Both the position numbers and the translations under genes were made by a program. A stretch of DNA of 64,000 nucleotides from Sipunculus nudus (Eukaryota; Annelida; Sipuncula; Golfingiida; Sipunculidae), in assembly GCA_026874595.1 (NCBI GenBank), contig CM049307.1:93970330-94034329 (forward strand), given 5' to 3'. Under the pieces are notes generated by a model that was given only the letters and a program-made list of their open reading frames with translations, made no database searches and was not told the DNA's origin. Shown here piece by piece: positions 13,111-25,269 of this stretch; within the stretch, counting starts at the first letter, position 1, and each line of letters opens with the position of its first letter.

Positions 13111-14084
13111 GGTCTCTAGAAGTCAGCTATGCCAGGGTTTCCGATTTGTTACAGTCACTGGGAGAGATACCCTGCTGTGACAGGTGTACAGTTATTCTCA
13201 TATTACCACCCCCATCCCCCCCCCCAACAAACCCAACCCACCAAGTGTTTTGCAGTATTTGTTATTGTTTTCACTGTATCTCTTTAATTGTAATGCTATT
13301 TCCACTCCAATATACAAAAACTTTCCATGAAAAAAGTCATTCAAGATGTAATCTGGAAGATGCCATGTTGTGTTTATGTTGCATTTTTAAAGAAATCAGT
13401 TTTCTCTTAAATGATTTTAACAAATGTAATTAAACCAATCAGTATTAAATTTATAAATATGAAGCAAATTATAGATAAATAAAGTAAACAAAGAATAAAA
13501 TTGTGAAATCTGAATCAAGTACTATTATTAGATATTTGTTGTTTTGTAAATTTAAAGGATATATTTTTGTGATAAAAAATAAATATATACATTTGTATGC
13601 ATGATGTGCTGTTATGTTACAAGATTGAGATTTATAATGATGCAATTTTGAATTATGAATCAAATTTTATATTTAGATATATATGTTATATTGGAAATGT
13701 ATAGCAATATAAACTAATAATAAAAAAATGTTATAAAAAAATGAGGATCTAATACAAACATTTGTTCATTATTTTCCTGCTTCAGCAGAATTGGAGGTCA
13801 GGCTGTGTTTGCCCTGTATGTATATGTAGAAGTGTTGTTAATCCAACCATTCCCCCCCCCCCCCTTCTTGCTCATCAATACAAACTAATCATATAAACCA
13901 ACCATGGCCTATATTACCTCTTCCTCATAGACTTTAATACCATTTGATATTATTTTAGATTTTTACCTTCAAAGTCAACTTCAGCTGAGCACATTGACCC
14001 ATGGGTCCCTTGTTTTTTAAGTTCTTGTATGATTTAAAACATGCATACATTAATTTACATGCACATATATTAATTATTCATGAG

Positions 14085-14190
14085 ATTAAACATGCATGGG
14101 TCGTATCCAGGCGGGTTCCATGCATCTTTACAATGCATGGATATGCATGGAATATGCATGGATCTTATCCAGGCATGTTCCATGCATCTA
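14085..14190. repeat. CATGCATG-rich cluster 1
   Basis: Six CATGCATGG-type words and two TTCCATGCATC, linked by CGTATCCAGGCGGG and CTTATCCAGGCATG. Confidence 0.7.
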
Positions 14191-14479
14191 ACAAGAACAT
14201 ATTTAATATTTAACTTAAAACATTAATCAGCAGAATGTCGTTACCTCTTTGTTATGTACCATTTCCACACTTCTTTAATTTTTACCTCATTGTACACTTG
14301 TGTTTGAATGCAGAACAAGGCAGCTTTGTGTTAACAGGATATTTTATTGTGCTATGATCAGTCTATAAAGAAATTTTAAGATCACAGTACTGCACTATTC
14401 ACCAGTCTTTTATCACTTTTTATTTTCTTTGCTTACAGTGATGATGTGATGACTCTTTCCTTCTGTGTACTGGGCTACA

Positions 14480-14960
14480 ATTTTTAGCTCAGCTGTCTAA
14501 AATTCATCTAAGCTATAGTGATCACTCTCTGTGTCTGTTAACCAGGCAGAAATGCTAACTACTGGACCTGGAATCTTCTAACTTGACATCCAGGAGGTCC
14601 ATGAAAATCTCCTTGGAAACCTGAAATTAGGTCTCTGTTACCCATATCTTCTGAGCTATGAACCCCCCCCCCCCCCGGATAATAAAAAAATTGATACAAA
14701 AGCTCCAGTCTCTGAACAACTTATGCATTGATCACCATTATTTCATTTGCTTGTTGATGATTGAGTGTTTCATCAGTTCCTGAAATACTGGTGGTGCCAC
14801 CTGTATTTCTTTTAATTTTTACTTATTTTTTTCTCTGTTTTTGAAACCTTCAGAGATGCAGTCGTACGTTACCAAGGCAAAATTTGTAACCATTGGACCT
14901 AGATTCTTCTAACTTGACATCCAGGAGGTATGTACCAATAAGATGTAAATCTTATCTTAC
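14480..14960 (+). repeat. Dispersed TTTAGCTCAGCTG-type repeat with poly-C tract
   Basis: TTTTAGCTCAGCTGTCTAAA, AAGCTATAGTGATCACTCTC, AACTTGACATCCAGGAGG (twice, about 14580 and 14910) and a C run at 14661-14678. Confidence 0.7.
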
Positions 14961-15047
14961 ATGCCGACAAAGTGATATGACATGAGTCAAAACCCATCTC
15001 CACAAAACTATATGAATAGACACCATGTTCACAAAAATGAAACTCAC

Positions 15048-15154
15048 AGTGTGCCAGCCGTAGCAGTTTGAAATGTTCTGATAGTACCTTTTCTGGGATT
15101 CCTGTACACTCTTGGCAACATTCTTCAGATTTCTTCCTCCCTCTCTGATGGAGC
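15048..15154 (-). other. Candidate coding exon of unknown gene
   Basis: 107 nt between acceptor CCTCACAG|GCTCC and donor CACACT|GTGAGT. Two frames are open; one gives SIREGGRNLKNVAKSVQESQ and KRYYQNISNCYG, whose composition looks protein-like. No family recognised and no partner exon found, so this may be chance. Confidence 0.25.
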
Positions 15155-16224
15155 CTGTGAGGTAGCAAACTATATTAGAATATTTCTGAATTATGTGATG
15201 AACAAGTTGTATAAAATTTAACTCTGTTTGTAAGTCAAATTGTAGTAATGCAGAAAAAAAGCAAAAAAAAAAAGGAATATTTTCATAGGTATAGTTCCAA
15301 AATCATTCACAGAAATGTTATATTTTACTCACAGAGATGTAATATTTCACTAACCGTACACAGGTGACTTCTGCATATCTTTCATAATATTATGCATGAA
15401 ACCAGAACTGAAAGGCCTCTTAACTGTAGTCAGGTGCTCTCTTTGCTTAAAACTCAAATTTTAACATTCTTTTGTGATATAAGTGACTTCAGTAACTGTA
15501 CTGACTGCACAACTGGTATAGAAACTCTTGATTGGTGAACAGTGTATATCAACTGACCTATCCCCCTTGGGTGTCCTTGACCCAGTAATACCACAGACAG
15601 TACTTGTCACATTCAGTATGCCAGTGTCAACCAACATATTCAGAATTAAAAGTTTAGGGAAGCATCTAATTTTCCTCTGATTTGGCTTAAAACATTATTC
15701 TGAACTAAAAACAATATCAGCGTTAGCAACATTTATTCATAGCAAATCTGGTAATGTATACAGATGGATTTCTCATGTGCGATCTCCGTATTGAGGATAA
15801 ATATCAATATGTTCATTTAACTTTAACTTTGAAATACTTACCTACAGAGATGCAGTGGATGATGACTCCTGTTCTACGAGATTTTAGGCGATTGGAGTGT
15901 CGGTCACTTCTCCTGTTCAAAATGACTATAACAGCTAGATGCTGCATGGAGACCCTCACCAGGCAGTTGTACAGACATGGGTGTCACAGTTATAGTTTTG
16001 AATCCTTTGCTTCAGGCATTTCCAGGCATAGACTTTATCAGAAAAGCTCATCTTTAGTTCCCCATATCCATGCTAAAGCTAAGTCAGAAATTCCTACTAA
16101 TTTTGCAGGTGACTTTTGTCCCAGGCAAATCCAGGCAGTGACTTTGTCAGAATATATCATCTAAAGTGCTCCATGCATGAATCATGCAAGCTGGATCAGC
16201 TCTGGCTAACAGAGCTGAATCAGT

Positions 16225-16470
16225 GGAGTCAATTTTACCCATGCATATACCATGCCAAACCCATGAATATCCAGGCATGTTCAGTCTTACACCTGAAATG
16301 GTCTCTGAAAATCTATTTTCTTGTTTCCCAGGCATGTCCATGCATGTTAAGGCGATATTAATGCCTTACCCATGTACGTCCATTCTTATCCAAGCACCCT
16401 AAAACAATAAGAGTTATTACCCAGACCCATTGCAGGCATGCTCCATGCATGTTCCATGCGTGTTCCATCT
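16225..16470. repeat. CATGCATG-rich cluster 2
   Basis: Repeated CCAGGCATGT + CCATGCATG modules (16271, 16330, 16434-16465), shared with 14090-14190. Alternating purine-pyrimidine. Confidence 0.65.
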
Positions 16471-16504
16471 ATAAGTTTTGGTAAGGGATTTGTACAGTTG
16501 AAGG

Positions 16505-16745
16505 TTTTCATTCCGGTTTCAAACTACAAGGCAAGGTAGTAGCACACGCTTTCCTCTTATTATATATCCAGGTATTAACCAGGCCATTGTGAGTGAAACA
16601 TGCCCATGACTTTCCCATTAAGCCTGCAGAGCACTCCTCCCATGGTGGAGGCTGACCATGAAAGGTCTCATCCTGAGCTCTACCTCCAGACCAGAGGAGC
16701 TGGAGATGTACCTTACAGACAGACGGACAGCCAGAAGAAAAATAA
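16505..16745 (-). mobile_element. SINE copy, minus orientation
   Basis: Minus sense GGAGTGCTCTGCAGGCTTAA, GGCCTGGTTAATACCTGG, AAAGCGTGTGCTACTACC and GTAGTTTGAAACCGGAATG align with 56500-56815. Confidence 0.6.
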
Positions 16746-16879
16746 TAATACATCACAACAGCTAAGAAAAAATAGTTAGTGGAGCTGAAGAACAGAAAAT
16801 AAATGACAAAAGCTGATTATTCTGTCAATCTTTAATCAGCAAAATGATATACCTTTAAATCTGGTCTCAGTTTTGTGTC

Positions 16880-17480
16880 AGTTAATCTGTCTGTTTGTCA
16901 GTTGTCATCAATTTTGCCTTCTCGCTGGTTCTTGTGTCTAATATATAGCATTCTACAGATCACAGTTTTGCAGAAATCTTTTAGAAACTGGTGAATCTTA
17001 CGTCTTACATTAAAATTTCAAAAGTGATTTTTCTTTTTTGGGGGGGATATGGCTGCTAGAGGGCGCTGCACTCAGACTTAATCAATATATCATTTTTTAC
17101 AATATCTCCGACACTATAAACTGAACTTACATAAACTATAGCTTAATTTCTTCTTCTGGGCCGTCTTCATAACTTGATCAAGTCATTTGGTCTCAGCTTT
17201 GTATAACTTTTGTCAGTATGTCCGTCACTTTAAAACACTTCAAAATGTTATTATCCTCTTAACTTTGTCAATTCTTGTTCTATCTTCACAAAATTTTGCT
17301 CTTTTTTCATCTTAATCTTCTGCCGTGCATAACCTAGTCTAGTCAACTTGTCTCAGCTTTGTGTCACTTTATTAATATGTCTGTCTGTTTGTCAGTTGTC
17401 CTCAATTTTGCCTTCTTGCCTCTGTTATAAGGCATTCTACAGCCCACAGTTTACCAGGAATCACTTTGTAACTTTCACCC
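16880..17480 (-). repeat. Inverted copies of the 1-1.2 kb tandem repeat
   Basis: TGTTTGTCAGTTGTCATCAATTT-like sequence, TTCTACAGATCACAGTTTTGCAG, GGCTGCTAGAGGGCGCTGCA and CATTCTACAGCCCACAGTTT are the reverse complement of the GCAAAACTGTGGCCCGTAGA and GGCCATAT units at 180-1180. Confidence 0.7.
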
Positions 17481-18589
17481 ACGTATATCTGAAAGATTTT
17501 TTTGAAGCTGTATGTGTATATTTCAATATGCCTAAGGTCAAGGTCATGAAAACACATCAAATTATATTTCCATCGTTACTTTGTCAATATTGGTCAAATC
17601 TTTTCAAACTATGAATCATTTTCTTCCTCTTTATCTTCTTTATGACATGTTCTGGTTACCTTTTATTCCAATCTTGGTCAGAGTTTTTCCGTCAAGCACA
17701 TGACCTCTGGTCGTCTTGTTTACATGTAATTGGTGCTTATACACAGGTTTAATACATGCATGAAAGTAATGGTCCAGCATGGAAGTATCAAACCTGATGA
17801 ATATCCCATTGCACAGGTTCGCATTAGGCCTGTAGGCTTGTGTTACATCGACTCATGTCATACATCAGTTTGGTCAAATGCATTTATTTCATACACATTC
17901 AAATATTTGATGTTCAAATCACCACAAAATCTTTATGGTTGCTCGGTCCTCTCTTGCAAACTTGTTTTCAGTGTGTATAGTCTGTGTACAGATTCAGAGA
18001 CATAAAAATTAGATGAAAAAAAACAAAGGTGGCACCACCAGTTTTTACCAACTGATTACACTGGTACAGCTCAGCATGGCTGAAAACACCTCAAACATAA
18101 ACATATTGAATACTTAGTTTCACAAGTGCTGCTTTTGTTCCTTGGGCAAGAAAATTGACAATTAGGGCTACAAAAAAAAACTCCATAGTGAAGTATTGGA
18201 GAAGGTCAGTGCAAGAACCACCTTAACTAGTGTTGTGCTTCAGTGCCAGATGGGCATGGAGCAGTGATGCTGGCCAAATGGAGATCCATTTCCCTGCACA
18301 TCATCATTCAGCATATGCCCATGGGTATAATATACAGCAAAATATACAACAGAATTCTCTACTTTGGTTATAAAAATAGCTTCATCACTTATAAGATAAA
18401 TTAGTCATCTGAGCATCATGACCCATGGTTCATTTGTTTATATTTTGAAAGTAAATGGTATTGAAAGGTTGGATATCTTTATATGAATGAGGATTTTTTT
18501 AGGAATCTAAACTAAGTATCATATACCTGATAATAATTGTATTGGTCTTACATATCATGGTCATGGGTGAAGTATCATGATATGTATGA

Positions 18590-18630
18590 ATAATGAAAGT
18601 GTTTTTTTTTTTGGGGGGGGGGGGGGCTTT
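18590..18630. repeat. T-run followed by G-run
   Basis: About 12 T directly followed by about 14 G. Similar C/G runs at 13210, 13853-13864, 14661, 27409, 35235 and 55188-55202 point to poly-G/C tracts spread by MITEs in part. Confidence 0.85.
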
Positions 18631-20099
18631 GTTAACAGTTCTTTCTCATGATTTATATAATTCAGACAGAACAATAAATGAAAGTTTTCTTTTTATTTCA
18701 GATATGAGCCTCCAAGAAGGTCAAATCTATTGTAACAGGACATTGTGTAGTAGAGGTTGTATTTTTTACCCCAGATAAAGAGTTTATAATTAGAAAAAAT
18801 AGTGAAAATACCTTGTAATACATAAACCTTCCTTCGCCTTGGAAGTTTTAACCTATACCTCGTATCCATAAAGAAAAAAATGTAATATGACAAAATTTGA
18901 TCAGATAAAATCACAGCCAGCTTAGAAGTTTTTAATGCAGTATTAGTGTTATTACTGAATTATAATAACATACATTGCTGAATTTTTATTGGAATATTAT
19001 TTTCATGTAAGTACTCTTATTCAATTTAATTTCACAAATATTATTTTAATCAGTCTGTCCATAACAGAATACAGCAAAGTTAGTCACTAAGTAGAGTCAT
19101 AAAATTAAAAAAAAAAGCTACTTTTTTACAGTAGTTAACCATGCCTTGTAGGAATCCTTCATGTAGTCTGATTTCTTTATGGACATAACATACGGTGAAA
19201 GAGGAATAGATGTGATTATAATATTGTGATTTACATTTGTAAATGAACAAGCTAGGAAGTGTACTAAGTGTGATGTGATTCCAGCAAGGCGCATATTACA
19301 GTAAAGAGAAAATTTATTTGATCAGTGTATAGTTAATTGTTTTGATAGATAAGACCCACAGCTAAATACAACATACAAGATGTATTTCATACCAGCTCAG
19401 GGATTTGGATTATGCATGACATAGGTGCTTGAGTTGAGTTACAAAAGACAGGAAAAATATAGGGAATAATTTACTTACTTTTTAAAAAACTATTTCCAGA
19501 TTATGTTTTTGATTAACAGTTTTTGCATTGCTTATCTAAGTCTTTTAAATGTGTTATGGCCAGCTATCCAGATCTCAAGTAGAAATAAGTTCATTGAATA
19601 ATTGAAAAAGAAAACTAGATCAATAAAAAGTCTAATTTATTGTGATAATATCACAATAAAATATAAACAATTATAATGTCTGCAGTTCCACCATTACAAC
19701 ATCTTCTTTGTATCTATTCATTTTCCATTATGTACATGAATAGATTTAATTAGTAAACTGCAATTGGAATACATGTAAATTATTCAGTGAACAAGATAAT
19801 GTGTCAATGTTATCAGTTAAGGGTGATATATGTTATGTGAATATAAGCATTGTGGTAATACATGTAAGTATTTGTAGTCTCAATTTTCTTTTAAACTTTC
19901 CATTCTCTCCTTCATGGGTTACATATCTAACAAGCTGCTCTCTATGTATATTATAGTTTCCTTTTACTCTGTTAAACAACACCTTAGTGAGTATATACAA
20001 AAGCATAAATGGAAGGAAGACTATTGGGTGTTGAGTGATTAAACTGGTTATGTTTATTATAGGAGAAAAAATGTAACAAATAACAAATAAGCCTTTCAA

Positions 20100-20700
20100 T
20101 GACTATTTCAGCTTAGCTGTCTGAAAGTCATTGGAGCTGTAGTGATCACTCTTTGTCCTTTGTAAGTATTTCTGTAAACAGGGCATAAATAACAGCTGCA
20201 CCTAGAAACTGTAACTTAAAACCCATGGAGTCCATGAAAATCTTCTTGGAAACCTGAAATAAGGTTGTCTGAGCTATGGGGCTCATTAGTACCCCCAGAA
20301 TAAGTAAACATTTTTATACAAAAGCTCAACTATCTGAATGTCATTAAGCATTGATTGCCATGGTTCTTTCCATACATATTGATCAAATAGAGATTTCAAA
20401 TGAATCATTCTGGGCGATAATAAGCACAAACCGTAACTGTTGGACCTAGATACATTTGTCATTCAGGAAGGTCCTAGGCAAATCACCTCGAAACGATAAT
20501 ATAAGGCCACGGTGACCTATATTCTGCCAGCTATTGGCTGATTTTACCACCCAGGGAGACGGGCAGGGCACAAATTGTATCCTTTTGGCCTATAGATTCT
20601 TCTAATGTGACGTTCAGGGAGGTCAGTCCTGGATAAATGTCCTTGGAAACATGAAATTGGGTCAGTAAAATGGCCTTAATTTCTGACCTATAGGGAAAAG
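20100..20700 (+). repeat. Dispersed TTTAGCTCAGCTG-type repeat
   Basis: AGCTTAGCTGTCTGAAAGTC, GAGCTGTAGTGATCACTCTT and CTTGGAAACCTGAAATAAGG match 14485-14640 and the start at 12465-12540. Internal units GGACCTAGATNCTTCTAA + GACNTYCAGGGAGGTC recur at 14890 and 20590. Confidence 0.7.
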
Positions 20701-21339
20701 AGAAGATTTAAGCACCCTGATAAACTCATTGGCTCACATGCTGAGCGTCATGACCCATGGGATGTTGTGATTTAATGCTTGTGAAGGGTTCTGTGCTTTA
20801 TATAATCTCAGTATTCATAGTTATTCCTTATACAGTAGACCATCATTCATCTGAAAAGCTAGGGAGCTGTTATCAGATAAATATCATTCAGATGTAAAAA
20901 ATTACAGGATCCACCGTAATTAGCAAGTACTGGGTATTACGGGATGCTGACAGACACAAATTTATTAAGCTTGTTAATAAAAAATAGCTTTACAACAACA
21001 TATTTTGTTACGTGTTCCTTGATGTATCATATGAAAACAACAGGTGCCCAGAGGCACAAATTGTCCCCCCGCCCCATGCATAACTCAAATGTGGTTATTT
21101 TCTGTTACATGCTTTCAATTGGGATTGGCTGAAATAGGACAATTCAGGATCTCAAAGTACGCTGTGTAACTGATGCAACTAAAACAAAAAACGATTATCA
21201 GTGGTGAGACCTGCCTTATGTATGCGCTTAATGTATCCATGATCTTTGGTTGTGCAAAAGTTTGGGCCAAAAGCTTGAACCGTCCCTGATATGTGTGTGA
21301 TATTTACCAAAAATAGATTGTACATGGCCTGAAAAAAAA

Positions 21340-21660
21340 AACAATTATAGGTGGCGCCACTAGAGTTCAGTTAATGATGAAGCTGTCAAAAAGCTTTATC
21401 TAAAAAAAATCTTTTGAATGAGTCTTTGAGATATGAGTTATATTTTCAGCAGCAAAACAACCAGTGGCGTCACCTGTCTTGCGTATGCGATAAGTCAGTC
21501 CACGATCTATAACTGCAAAATTTCAGGCCAAAAGGTTACAGCATTCCTGAGATATGTGTGATATATTTCTCTTTAAATAGACCCTTATAGATGGCCATAT
21601 TAGAAAAAAATAAATTAAAGTGGCGCCATCAGAGTTCAGTAAATGATAAAGATATACAAG
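21340..21660 (+). repeat. GGTGGCGCCAC-type degenerate repeats
   Basis: AGGTGGCGCCACTAGAGTTCAG, CCAGTGGCGTCACCTG and AAGTGGCGCCATCAGAGTTC about 120 bp apart, with GGCCAAAAGCTT/GGCCAAAAGGTT and TGAGATATGTGTGATAT between them. Confidence 0.6.
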
Positions 21661-21794
21661 AGCTTTCCACAGAAATAAACATGGAGCAAATTTGTTTAAC
21701 CCCCTCCTCAGATACAGGTGATATATATGCAAAGATGGACCTGTTCACTCTCATGGTAATGATGATCCCTTGAAAAAAAATAACTCTTTCTAAG

Positions 21795-21985
21795 GGGCCT
21801 TTTCCATGCGCACGGAAACGCGCGCGTTTCCGCGCCCTGAAAAAATCGCGCAAGTGTAAACCAGATGTACTTTTCCGTGTGAAATCGACATCGTGCGATG
21901 CGCGATTTTTCAGCGCGCGGAAAGTCGCACCAGTGTTAATCATGTGTCCCTTTTCCATGCGCGCGGAAACGCGCGCGGGTAGTTC
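21795..21985. mobile_element. GC-rich MITE-like island with CGCGCG palindromes
   Basis: CCTTTTCCATGCGCACGGAA and CCCTTTTCCATGCGCGCGGA form a direct repeat about 160 bp apart, and CTGAAAAAATCGCGCA pairs with TGCGCGATTTTTCAG as an inverted repeat. Strong base-composition contrast with neighbours. No TSD identified. Confidence 0.55.
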
Positions 21986-22377
21986 TTCTTGTAGAGGTCA
22001 AGCACACGAATGCTGTCTGCTTGCAGACGCCCCAGCATTGATCGTGGTGACAAATAATACTTTATCGCTGCTCTGCTTTTCCACTTTATTTAATATATAT
22101 TCCCTGCAGGGAATATGTACATGTTTATGCAGAGCCGGTATCACAGATTCTATAAATAAGGCATGTGAATAGTGGCTTTAAGACCAAAGCAGGGCATTTT
22201 GAAAATGAAAAATCATGACGATAGATGATCGAAATATTTGAACAATTTATTCATTGATTTAAATCATTTATGATTTAGATGTTATGCTCTTAATACTCTG
22301 CTTAATCTGAAGTTTTAATCTTATAGCTTTTAACTTGAATTACTCTTCCCTATGTGCGGTCTCTCATTAAGTTATAT

Positions 22378-22495
22378 CAGCCCACAGCCCGCCCCGCAGT
22401 TTAAACAAATTTAACCCGCTCCGCCCCGAAGTTACTACCAATCTCTCCGTCCGCAAAATTTTTATTCAGCCCGCATCCGCTCAACACAAATTTTA
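22378..22495 (-). repeat. GC-rich repeat related to 25.1-25.26 kb, inverted
   Basis: CACAGCCCGCCCCGCAG, AACCCGCTCCGCCCCGAAG and CAGCCCGCATCCGCTC mirror the CTGCGGGGCGGGGCGG and GCGGATGCGGGCTC blocks at 25180-25240. Confidence 0.6.
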
Positions 22496-22633
22496 TAATA
22501 ATTTTATTTATTAATAAGAAAAAGGCACATAAGTACATCTCGAAATAGGACTAGGTAAATGTCGGCGAGAAAAGACAGGCATGATTACGAGTGACAAATT
22601 GGCAAAACAGGTAAACAATGGACCAGGTGTGTA

Positions 22634-22905
22634 AACCATTGCGCTTGGCGAGTAAGATCCTAACCGGTATTAAATGTGTAACTGGTCCATCACGACCGTA
22701 GGTATGATTGATGGACCGTGCACAACTGTTATCCAAACATTATAGCAGCATGACCTCGAGTCGAGCGACAAAGCCATCGCGCTTGTTGAGTATGAGCCTT
22801 CCGGTATTAATTATACGTATAACTGGTCATCACGGCCCAATCACGATTGAGGAACCGTGCACAACTTCTGTCATAACATTCAAGCGACATGACTTCGAGT
22901 TAAGC
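22634..22905. repeat. Two-copy tandem duplication (about 145 bp)
   Basis: CCATTGCGCTTGGCGAGTAA ... ACGACCGTAGGTATGATTGA ... GACCGTGCACAACTGTTATC is repeated as CCATCGCGCTTGTTGAGTAT ... ACGGCCCAATCACGATTGAG ... AACCGTGCACAACTTCTGTC. Each copy ends CATGACNTCGAGT. Confidence 0.8.
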
Positions 22906-23847
22906 GATAGAAATACAGATTGGGACCATCAAGACAACTCAAACCCATCAGGTTTTTCGACACATACGAATTCGACACAAATGGAGTCAAATTAGTAAGG
23001 GTTTAACTGTTTTTGCAGGGATTCCACATTCAACTTCCTCACATACGGGAATTCGACTTAACCGAGTTCGACACAACGAGGTTTAACTGTATATGTTTGT
23101 TCATTAAAATAGAAATCTGGTCACAAAATGTCCACCATCACTGGTCACGCAAAAACCATATAACATATATATATATGAAAAACGCAAATCACTGAGTCAA
23201 CTGCTGTTGATCATAAGGATGTCATAGACGATCGTGCTGCATAGAGCGGTCCTTCTCTGCATGATGAGGGTAAACGGTGACTAAAATGGAAAACTCCCTG
23301 CCCCTGTAAAACTAATTGGTTAAACTGGGAAAACCCTATATTGAAGGCTACTAGGGGTACGGTGGAGAAATTAGACCTCCAATGAAACATCCCCCACTAT
23401 GAGCAATGCGTCTTTATTTTGCTCAATACAATTTCCATTTTATACAGACTTTACACCTAATAGGGGAACATTGAATGAATTATTAGAAATTTGATCACAT
23501 TTATCTTCATAGCACAGTTTGTACTAGAAATTAAAACATTGGTTTAAGAAATATAGTTCAAAGATATCAGAGGGCCACTTTAGCAATTGTGTTCATGTGG
23601 TCAATTTATTATCTGATTTAACCGGGTCACGCGCGGGTGAAAATCCGCATGTATGGAAAGGCACCCTAAATTGTTTGGACATATTTTGACCAATTAAATT
23701 GGTTGGATTCAACCAATTTTTGGTTGATTCAACCAATCTGTTTTTTTTTAAGTGTTGCAGTCAAAATAAGAATGGGGCATTTGTAAAAATTTTGTGTGCA
23801 AATGTCAAGGAAGTGTAAGAACATTTTGAATATGGCCGTACCTGCAT

Positions 23848-25266
23848 TATAGCCCTACAGGATTTTGTGGGCGGGACGGACAAAAAAAAGTAAACGAGGG
23901 GCGGGTGCGGGCTAAAAGTAGGGTGATGCGGGACGGGGTTGATACATGATATTTTAGTACGAGTCACTGCAGACCGAAAACATGCATGTTTTTTTAGGAA
24001 TGAAGATGACTATATTTACTGAAATGTGATACACAGGTCTGTTCATGTTCCGTTGACTTTACCATTTTCTGAAATACTGCATTTTGAACATATGAAGTAT
24101 AATCTCTTTGAATTTTGAGACAGGTTCAGAAGCAGTGACAAATGGTTATATATTGTAGATATTAACCTGGATATTGTTTTGTATATCTAGTCTGTTCAGC
24201 ACTGTATATATACTTGTGGCCAATGGCCAGTCTCACATATTACATAACATGGCTGAGTGAAGAGCACCACTTACTACCTTTGACCTTATAATAGCCACTG
24301 CATGGGCTGCATCTGGCTTTATTCCCCGCTGGATGTAACTTTACATAACTCACAAATCCTGAGATGTGCTCCTCATGAATGGACCAAACAAGACTGGCTG
24401 GTTTAGAGCACTGCATGGGCCAAACAGAAAGAGATCAAGAAGCCATGCTCTTTGGTATCTATCTCAACCATGCTCCAGGGCTGGGCTCTTTCTGTAGTTC
24501 CAAATCCTCCTCCTTTCAGCTAATTAGCTGAATCCCCAAACAGGACTCACGGCTTTGTCAAATACAAGGTGTGAACTGTGGTGAGACAATAATTGTCCTC
24601 CAGCTGCTGCAGCTAGTGCACGAGTAGTATAAGTGCAGCTCTGAGCATATACTTGATAGAAATTGTTCCTTTTATTCCAAATAAATAGCACCATGCGTAT
24701 GGAAGACATGGGTCTGTTTAATTTTATTATCAGTTAAATATCTGAATATGTTGAATTAATACTTTTAAACTAGACAAATAAGCATTATTTGATCAGTGTG
24801 TCCAAAGTACTGACATTTCCAGTTATATGGCAGTAAATAATTACATTTGGTAAATGGTTATTCAATGACGCTCCTTCCTTACCAGCGGGAAAATGGAAAG
24901 GTCATAATATCAGTAAAACGTGTAAATGCTATCTTCTCAAATGTGGCGATCATTTATTATAAATATATTTTAATAAGATCACATTTTTCTACATGGTTTC
25001 ATTTTTTATTTTTATTTATTCATTTTTTTTTTGTGTTTGTTTTCCTATAGAGGTTAGTTTGCGGGCTGATTATTTGGCAAAAGTGTAGGGCGGGTGCGTG
25101 CTAAAAGTTGAATATGTGGGGCGGGTACGGGTCAATTTTAAACTTTGTATATGCCGGGCGGTACGGGGCGGGTTTTTTTTCAGCTGCGGGGCGGGGCGGT
25201 TGCAGGCTGAAGGGCTGTTTTGCGGGGCGGATGCGGGCTCCAAATTTCGGGCCTCGCAGGGCTGTA
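23848..25266. mobile_element. Possible hAT-like element with GC-rich GCGGGTGCGGGC repeats
   Basis: The left end TATAGCCCTACAGG and right end CGCAGGGCTGTA are short inverted repeats (TAYAGCCCTRC). The 8 bp flanks ACCTGCAT (23840-23847) and GTCTGCAT (25267-25274) agree at 6 of 8, as for an old 8 bp duplication. GGGCGGGTGCGGGCTAAAAG near the left recurs as GGGCGGGTGCGTGCTAAAAG near 25088. Inverted, decayed relatives sit at 22378-22490. No transposase seen. Confidence 0.5.
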
Positions 25267-25269
25267 GTC

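Noticed and set aside
13044-13433. 129-codon plus-strand open frame
   Set aside because: Begins inside a dispersed repeat (copy at 5150-5470) and crosses a poly-C run; composition is not protein-like.
15754-16164. 136-codon plus-strand open frame, with a TACCTACAG acceptor inside
   Set aside because: No recognisable domain; the same site reads as a GTAAGT donor on the other strand; low-complexity context. Not enough to call a gene.
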